Origin: Aptenodytes patagonicus
Lineage: Eukaryota > Chordata > Aves > Sphenisciformes > Spheniscidae
DNA length: 64,000 nt
Direction: 5' to 3'
Assembly: GCF_965638725.1 (NCBI RefSeq)
Contig: NC_134975.1
Span: forward strand, 2,616,179-2,680,178
In this document: piece after piece, positions 57,201 through 64,000 of the stretch
How positions within the stretch are numbered: position 1 is the stretch's first letter
Layout of the letters: each line of letters begins with the position of its first letter
The notes under the pieces: generated by a model
Database searches by the model: none
Told to the model about the DNA's origin: nothing
Seen by the model: only the letters and a program-made list of their open reading frames with translations
Made by a program: the position numbers and the translations under genes

Positions 57201-60200
57201 TGCCCATGCTGTAGCTCACGGGTGGAGAGGAGGGTTACGATTTGGGCTGGGGGCAGGCAGCGACCTTCCTGCACGGAATGCGGGACCAGTGCCCCATGCA
57301 CAGCTCACCCTCCAGAAGCAGCAGCGTGGAGGCAAGTCCTCCCGAGGTTGTCAGGCGTGTTGATATCGAAGCCTGCAGACAGCACGTGCTCATTGCTCAG
57401 CGAGGAGACGATACTGTACAACTGACCTGGGTGGCAGGAGGGGCAGGGAGTCAGGGGGAAGCTCGAGGGTCCCCCGACTGCCCCCGCCACAGGAGGGGCG
57501 GCCAAGCCACTCACCTGAGGAAAGTAGCTTACGACAACAGTCTGAAAATCCAAAGAGAACAGCTAAGTGCAGAGGGAACATGTCGTGGATCCCACGCCTG
57601 CCAGGAGACGAGAAGGGAATCAGGATGGATCATTCCTGCATCCTCCAGCCCAGGACAGGGAAAGGGAGGAAGAGTCCTTCCTTACCTTGCAGTGTCAGCA
57701 CCATTCGTCATCAAAGTACTAATTAGCAGCTCGTGGCCATATCTAGCAGCAACGTGGAGGGGGGTATTGCCGTATTTGTCAGCACAGTCAATCTCACTGC
57801 CTAGAAAGGAAAAGCCAAGTGCTTTGCCAACGGGTCTCTGTGTTCTAGTCCCGAGCAGCCCAGGCTGTTCCGACAGCCGCGTCCCCATCTCAGGGACATG
57901 GCTAATAACTCGAGTCCATTCAGCACCGTGCAGAAGGAGAACTGTAAACTGCTCTCTGAACTGAGAGCCCCCTTGTATCCTGCAAACCCGGGGCATTAGA
58001 TCTCTCCCCCTTGCCCCAGGAGGGGATGCGTTCAGCCCCAGAGGTCTCCGGCTGAACCCCTGGGGTGTCTGCCAAGCCTGCAGCCCTCTTACAAGAATAT
58101 TGTCTTTCAGGCTGGACATGGCAGTGGGAATGTTCTTTGGCCACAGCAGCTCTGACCTGGCTGGAATTTCAGTCCCCTGGTCTGCACTTCGCTGCCCTTG
58201 AGGGCACACGCTCCCTGCCACCCCCGAGCAGCACAGGGCCACCGGCAACAGCCCCAAGAGCACAGAGTGAATTTGAGTGATAACTGCAGAGCTCTTAAAC
58301 TCTCCGAGCAAACACGCAGGGAGGTCCTGGAGGCAGGTGCTGAGAAGCACAAGAAAAGGCTGGGGTAACCCAGGGCCGGAGGAAGAAGCCACTCACCGTT
58401 CTGAATGAGGATCTGCGAACGTGTGAACCGCCCGTGAATGGCAGCCATGTGCAAAGGGCTCTTCCCTTCCTTACTCTGCGGAGAGCAGAAACGACATCGC
58501 ATCAGGCTTCCCACCACCCTCCCTGAGCTCTCCCCTCAGGCAGCAGGTCCTCACTCCCCCCATCCCCAAGCTGAGCCCCTCAGTGCCAGACCTGAAAGTT
58601 GACATCGGCCCCGTTGTTCACAAGGAGCTCTAGGCACAGGGCCCCATTGGTGGAGACGGCAGCAAAGTGCAGAGGGGTGAAGCCCTTCTCGTTAGGCTGA
58701 TTGACATTGGCGCCGTAATTGACCAGCTCGTTGGCCACGGCATCTTGGCCCATGTAACAGGCAATGTGAAGTGCAGTGTTACCGAAGGAATTTGGTTCAT
58801 CGATCTGTGGGAGCAACAAACCCCAGAGGATTTGGGGATTCAGGAAGAAAAAAAGGCAGCTGAGAACCAGCCAGGGCTCCTGCCACCACCCAGCACCCTC
58901 TCCTACTCCTGCCTCCAGACTGGCCTGCACCCAAGCCCACCCTGCTCGCAGCCGTGGGGGTCTTACCTCGACTCCCAGCCTCAGCAGGTGACGCACGACT
59001 TCGATCTGGCCGCTGGCTGCCGCAGTGTGCAGCAGGGTGTAGCCCTTCTTGTCCTTACACATCACATCAGCTCCCCGGGCCACCAGCAGCTTCAGAACTT
59101 CCAAATGCCCTGTCCGGGAGACAGCGGTAAGAGCCCAGAAAACGGAGACCTGGGCACAGCAGCCTCTGGGGAGCCCCACCACCCTGAAAGGTGAATCTAT
59201 AGGCAGCAAGCGATGTGGGAGGAGAAACCGGACCAAAGCCCATGAGGAAAACCTACCTAGGAAAGCTGCCCAGTGGATGGGCTGGCGGTCCTTCTTGTCA
59301 CAAGTACTCAGGCTGGCCCCTTTGTTCAACAGCAGGTTCACCATCTAGATGGGGAGAAGTGGAGAGAGAGGCAAGGCTGCCGTTCCTCCCCGCTTGTGCA
59401 GGCCGAGGTGCCTTTGCCACCTGCGAACTCCGGACCCAGGAAGGGGGACACGCGCGGGACCCCCTGCGCCCAAACCCGCCTCGCCTACCTCGAGGTGGCC
59501 GCTGTGCACGGCGTGGTGCAGCGCCGTGCGGCCTGTGCGGTCCGCGACGTTGACAGTGCTCAGCAGGGGGATGATGGCCTCCACGCACTTGGTGGCCCGG
59601 TTGGCAGCGGCGACGTGCAGAGGCGTTTGCCAATACTTGTCACGGGCATTGACGTCTGCCGAGTGCTTCAGGAGGAGGTGAAGTGCCTTCTAGCAGGAGC
59701 AGAGGAAAGCAGAGCTCTAACCCAACCTGCTGGAGCTCGCAGAAGCCCTCCAGCCAGGTAGGGGAAGCTGCAGCTCGGTCCGCCTCGTGCTTTCAGCACA
59801 CACAGGGCTGCCCAGATCCACACCAGCCTACAGCCCCGAGAGCCAGAGCTGCCCTTGCGGGGCCGAGCTGAAACTGCACCGCACGCTCACAAGTACGGCT
59901 TCTTCCCCCCTCTGTCAAAGGAAAGGACTTGTTTGCTTTTGTGTCCCCAATGACATTTTGAAGCCCACATATGGCCACGTTTCAGCGTGTTATCACAGAG
60001 AAAGGGTGAGAGAGGTAAAGACAGTGTGAGAGGGACTCCGAGAATGAGCAGTGAGAAGGAATCTTCCCTACACAAATCCTCCAGCCCTCACATGGGCTGC
60101 TCCAGCTCCTTCCAGGCTGGAGTTCGGCGTGTGGGACCTGAATGAGCCGGGCTCATCCCACCCAAGTGCAGCTGAGAAACGCGGCTGCACGGGGGTACCG

Positions 60201-62843
60201 GCACGGGAGAAATACCTCCGAGCCACGTGATTTAACTGTAAGTGAGTGTTCATCCATGACTCACGAGGTGCGAAGCGCCCAGGGGATGACAAATGTGACC
60301 CACTGACCTATATTTGATAATTATTTCCCCCTTTTGCTGGTAGAGGCTGTTTGCTGCAACCCCACATTTTCCTTGCTACGGTTTACAGGCTGCCCCCTTC
60401 CACGCAGCATCGGGGCAGCACCTCCAACGATCCCAGCCCCACGGCTCACTGCTCTGCTCTTTTCTCCCAGGGCTAGCCGATACCACTCCCGGCTGGGAGA
60501 AGCACGTGAGACGGCCAGGCAGTACATAAACCCAGCAATCCTAGAGCAGGCTCTAGGCAGGAAAAGCCATGAAGCACACAGGCATTTCAGAAAGGCTCCT
60601 CTCAGGAGCTGGGCACGCAGGGCACTGGTGAAGCCCTGTGCCAAGCACCCCGGGGAAGCAGAGAACAAGGGAGGTGACTCTCCAGCACATCTGAGTCGAG
60701 GCAGAGAAGCAAACGAGCGTGCTCAAATTCACAGAGAAGCAGCACTTCAGACCTGACAGCAAAACAGTCTCGGCTTGCTGAGCTCCTGTATTTTAGCGCC
60801 CACAGTAACTGTCCACACATGTTCACAGCAAATGCCTTCAGTAGAGGTTTACGCTAATGTGTTTCATCCCGTGTCTGCTGCCGATTAAGAGAATTCATGC
60901 AACCAGTCGATGTGTGGTAACTTGCCCTGCATGTCAGAGTCAGGGCTTCTGAGCCGCTGGCTCCAACCAACACGACCACAGAGTTTCTTGCTCTCCAGCA
61001 ACTCAAAACAGGACAAAGTTAAGTGGGATGAAGTTAAGCCCACAAAAGCTAAACTTCAAGAAATCTTTCCAACAAGATCCGTTGGAATCAGCTCCCGAGA
61101 GAAGGAGTGAGAGCCCCATCATCCCTCAAAGAAATGTAAAGCTGGATTAGACAAAGCCCTGGGGAAAGGGGGAAAGGCGGGGAGGAGGATGTTGTGGGGA
61201 AAACCCACGTGCTAACTCCTGAAGGATGGAGGGAAGGGAACCAAGGAGATTTTTTTCCAGCTCTCATTTTCAGCCTCCGAATTATGCGTTCGTCCCCTCT
61301 CCGCTCTAATGAGAACACCCATCTCAGCCAAAACCAGGCAAGATAGAAAAGAGAAGGAAAAGAACGGTCCCCCCCTCCCATCAGTGCCCACCACCCCCAT
61401 GCAAGGAGCAGACAGAGCCAGAGGGAGCCTACCTCGTTACGAGAAGCTGCAGCGCGGTGTAATGGGGTGAGCCAAACAGTATCCTTCGCATTAACATTAG
61501 CACCTGAGAAAGAACAAAAGAAGGGGTCAGGGGACAGAGAGGTGACCGGCTGCCCCGGTCCAGAGTCCCAGGGCAGGTCTGCAGCCACCTCTGAGGTTCC
61601 TGACGGGCATGAGTGCCAGTTCTCCTGCAAGAGGGGACCTTGCACTGAGCTTTAGGTGAGGACAGACTCTGTGAACTGCAAGAGGAACAAGCTACACCCC
61701 TTGGGAGACTGTGCCAGTGCGCTGCAAAGGACACAGCAAGGCAGAGGCTGAAGAGACTACACCTCCCAGAGTGCCAGCTTCCCTACTGAGCCAAAAAACC
61801 ACAACAGAGACCCAGCGAGCAGTTCTGCTCCTTAGTTTAAAACAAGGCCACTTGAGTCAAAAAAAAACAGAGCATTCCATGTTGAGCTGTGGTCGCTGTG
61901 AGCTGCATCTCCATATTAGAAAGGAAAGATGACAGATTACTGCCATCCCAGCTCCAGACCTGTGCTAAGCACTGAGGTCCCACGACTCCTGAAGCCCCTG
62001 CCTTTCTTTGCTGCTGAGAACTCAACACACAGGCATGAAAAAATCAACACAGGGCACATAAGCGCATCCCATGCTCTGCAGATGGAGCTGAACATCCCCA
62101 ATCCTGTTTAACAAGCCCTCAGCAAAGGATTTCCCCAAGCCTCTCCTTGTCAGGATCATGCAGGATCATGCCAGCCTCGGGGTTCCCCCACACCACCAGC
62201 AAGCAGCTGCGAAGCCCACGGTGCCCCGAGGCGCTGCGCTGGTGAACGGCAGATGAGGAGGCTCCCCTGCCTGCACCACATGGGCACAGGACCCAAGCAC
62301 AGGGCTGAGTGTCTTTGGAGGGAAATGAAGGGCAGTTTTACCCCAAGTAACACAAGCCAAAACTGAGCAAAATCCTGTTTTTTAGCTGACCCCTCTCCAT
62401 GAGCAAGTGAAACTCTGCTCCCCTGAGCATCCTGCCGTTGAAGGCATCTCCAAGGTGTGCATCCCCACTGCACCCTCCCCCAGTACCTCCTTCTAACATC
62501 TTGCACACATCCCCCTCCTGGCTTGGTTTCCACCTCTGCTATTTCAGTTCCAAGACACTTCTCTGTCTGAACAAACCTCTTAGGATTATGGCAACATTTC
62601 CTAATCTTCCCCTGGCTGCAACCCCACTGGCTCAAGCATAAGCGCACGGTTGGTTGGAGGGTGACCAAAAACTATTGCTCTGCACCCCTAAGGCCAGAGA
62701 TCAGAAAGACGCCTTAAAGGCAGCGCCAGCACTTGAGCCAAGTGCCCTGAGTCTTGGCCCTTACCTGACAGTATTAGGAGCTCGAGGATTGCAACATCTC
62801 CTATATAGGCAGCAGCATGCAGCGGCGTTCGTCTTTCTTGGTC
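48293..62843 (-). CDS. ANKRD52: ANKRD52, ankyrin-repeat regulatory subunit of PP6, N-terminus outside window
   Basis: ANKRD52 scaffolds protein phosphatase 6. Exons, 5' to 3': 62765-62843, 61433-61503, 59489-59689, 59257-59344, 58967-59109, 58592-58804, 58397-58475, 57686-57800, 57515-57597, 57309-57426, 56286-56354, 55841-55981, 55568-55645, 55128-55239, 54381-54452, 53723-53924, 53191-53278, 52925-53042, 52459-52678, 51737-51824, 50772-50855, 50428-50573, 50131-50213, 49544-49626, 49198-49289, 48293-48537. These 3111 bases join in frame to 1036 residues plus TAG; with roughly 38 missing N-terminal residues the length matches human (about 1076). The first visible exon starts [16 protein letters not shown]. 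Ankyrin repeats (TPLH/GADVN types) fill nearly the whole protein. The tail ends [11 protein letters not shown] and differs from paralogues ANKRD28 and ANKRD44. No disruption is seen. Confidence 0.96.
57011..57215 (+). mobile_element. MIR-like SINE remnant in an ANKRD52 intron
   Basis: The stretch reads CCCATTTTAAAGAAGGATAA, then CAGCCACAGAGGGGAGCGAC, GTCAGCGGCAGAACAGGG, GGGTCCGACTCCCAGCCCTG and CACTGCACTGGGCTGCCC. This follows the order of MIR consensus blocks (ATTTTACAGATGAGGAAAC, CACAGAGAGGTTAAGTGAC, GTGGCAGAGC, CTGACTCCA, CACTGCGCC), with extra sequence in the middle. It is an ancient, diverged fossil. Confidence 0.55.
61030..61165 (+). mobile_element. Old CR1/L3-like LINE remnant in an ANKRD52 intron
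   Basis: The stretch with ATCTTTCCAACAAGATCC, then GGAATCAGCTCCCGAGAGAA, GCCCCATCATCCCTC and GGATTAGACAAAGCCCTGGG parallels the 3' reverse-transcriptase-proximal part of CR1/L3-type LINEs. It is truncated and diverged; the family was judged from memory. Confidence 0.5.
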
Positions 62844-64000
62844 CTGAGCAGGGATGTAAGAAACAAAAACCCCCTGTGAGCTTTGAGGGCAGGGAGATCT
62901 CTCACAGCACAATCCCTCCTCCACTCCAGTCTGCCCCAACACCCCCATAAGCGCGTGCAGCATCTTGGGACACGCGACAGGGAGAAAACTGCTTAAACCC
63001 AGCACCCTCCTGCGGCGCTGCGGGGGTGAGCAGCCCTTCCGGAGCTCCACGGGTGCTGGGGTGTAGCTGGTGGCCAGAGTAGAGGGTACCTGGGCCATAA
63101 CCCCAGCACGAGACGGGGAGGCCATGACAGTGCCGGCCACTCATTTCGTCCCCCCACTGACTCCCTGGAGACCGACCCGACCTGCCTCCGGTGCTACTGG
63201 ACTTAATGAACGTCTGCAAAGTACTCTGCGATCCGAGATGCAAGCCTGGCTGCGCTCTGACAGTGCATAGGCCGTCCCATTCTGCACACTTTTATCCTCT
63301 CGGCCGACAATAAAAACTACTCAGAATTACAGACAGCTCTGAAACCAGACTCAGACCTGCCGGCTGCTGAGGAGCAGGAAGGTGCAGAAGCCCCTCTCTG
63401 ATCTTAGATTGGATTAGCCGAGGAAAAAATACCTTTCACTTCTGTTTACCCAGGGCCAGGCCCCAGGTAACCTCTGCCTCCAGGCATTTGGTTCAGGCTT
63501 TCCTCGGTGAACATGCCACGTACTAAAGCCAGGAAGCAAACAAGTAGAAAGCCAGTCGAGCACAACTCATTTCAAGCCCCAGATTTTGTGTTTGGGGGGG
63601 AAAAAAATGTAATTGCTTTTCATTAGGTTAAAAACTGTTTGGAAAATGGTGGTGGTTTCATTTTTTTTGGTAACAACTTGTGCTGGCACAACCAGGCAGG
63701 AGGATGTGAAAGTGAAACCCAGCTGGCAGGTCACTGAACAAGCAACAACATTTCTAAACCTGCACACAAAAAGGAAATTAAGTGTTAACAATTGTGGTTT
63801 TATTCCTTCAGCAGCTGCGCGAGACCTCAGCAAAACAATCCCAACCCTCTCCCCTGACAAGAGAGGACGAAGAGCTGCCGGGTCCCCAACCGAACCAAGT
63901 CATGGAAAAAAATCCCCACACTATCTCTGTGTAATAAGCTAAGATACGATCGAATCATTAGTCCTGCTGGCACACGGGCACCAGCGCAGGGCCGCCCTCA
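62844..64000 (-). other. ANKRD52: 5' intron of ANKRD52, no exon seen
   Basis: No sequence matching the expected N-terminal residues (MGILSITDQPPLVQAIF...) is visible on the minus strand. The first coding exon(s) and promoter should lie to the right of the window. The DNA is mixed composition with no recognised repeat. Confidence 0.6.

Overview
This is a vertebrate nuclear window, most probably from a bird. The genes are compact, with very short introns and very GC-rich flanks that include poly-G tracts of 19-25 bases. CR1-like LINE debris is present, and the gene order matches human 12q13: RPL41, SMARCC2, tRNA-Ser(CGA), RNF41, NABP2, SLC39A5, ANKRD52. The species itself cannot be read from the sequence, and another sauropsid is possible. 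All gene names come from recognising the encoded proteins and from this order; no database search was run.

Layout. At 1-960 there is a possible 3' end of an upstream plus-strand gene, followed by a CpG island. The RPL41 promoter and first exon (+) lie at about 970-1125; its second exon is lost after one base in a 100-N assembly gap (1628-1727). SMARCC2 (-) runs from its start codon at 7617 down to the gap; 21 coding exons are visible and the C-terminal part is missing. A complete tRNA-Ser(CGA) gene (+) sits at 8032-8113, just behind the SMARCC2 promoter. RNF41 (-) has its coding exons at 15631-9964, a 3' UTR reaching about 8645, and a roughly 15.5-kb 5' intron up to a CpG island near 31.2 kb. 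That island is shared, head to head, with NABP2 (+, coding 31743-32894). SLC39A5 (+) codes at 34522-37736. ANKRD52 (-) has 26 coding exons at 62843-48293 and a very long 3' UTR that may meet the SLC39A5 3' end near 38.15 kb; its first roughly 38 codons are not in the window.

Functions. These are housekeeping or tissue genes rather than an operon-like system. SMARCC2 is a BAF chromatin-remodelling core subunit. RNF41 is a RING E3 ligase acting on receptors. NABP2 is an ssDNA-binding subunit of the SOSS DNA-repair complex. SLC39A5 is a ZIP zinc importer. ANKRD52 is an ankyrin-repeat scaffold of protein phosphatase 6. The links between them are positional: a head-to-head promoter (RNF41/NABP2), a tail-to-tail junction (SLC39A5/ANKRD52), and a tRNA gene beside CTCF-like motifs between SMARCC2 and RNF41.

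I found no retroviral open frames, CRISPR array or new gene system. The points most worth a second look are the overlapping opposite-strand poly(A) signals at 38155-38163, the CTCF-like cluster beside the tRNA, the minisatellites inside introns, an in-frame optional intron in SLC39A5, and the gap that removes most of RPL41 and the SMARCC2 C-terminus. Exon borders were set by hand from GT/AG sites, reading frame and remembered human proteins.
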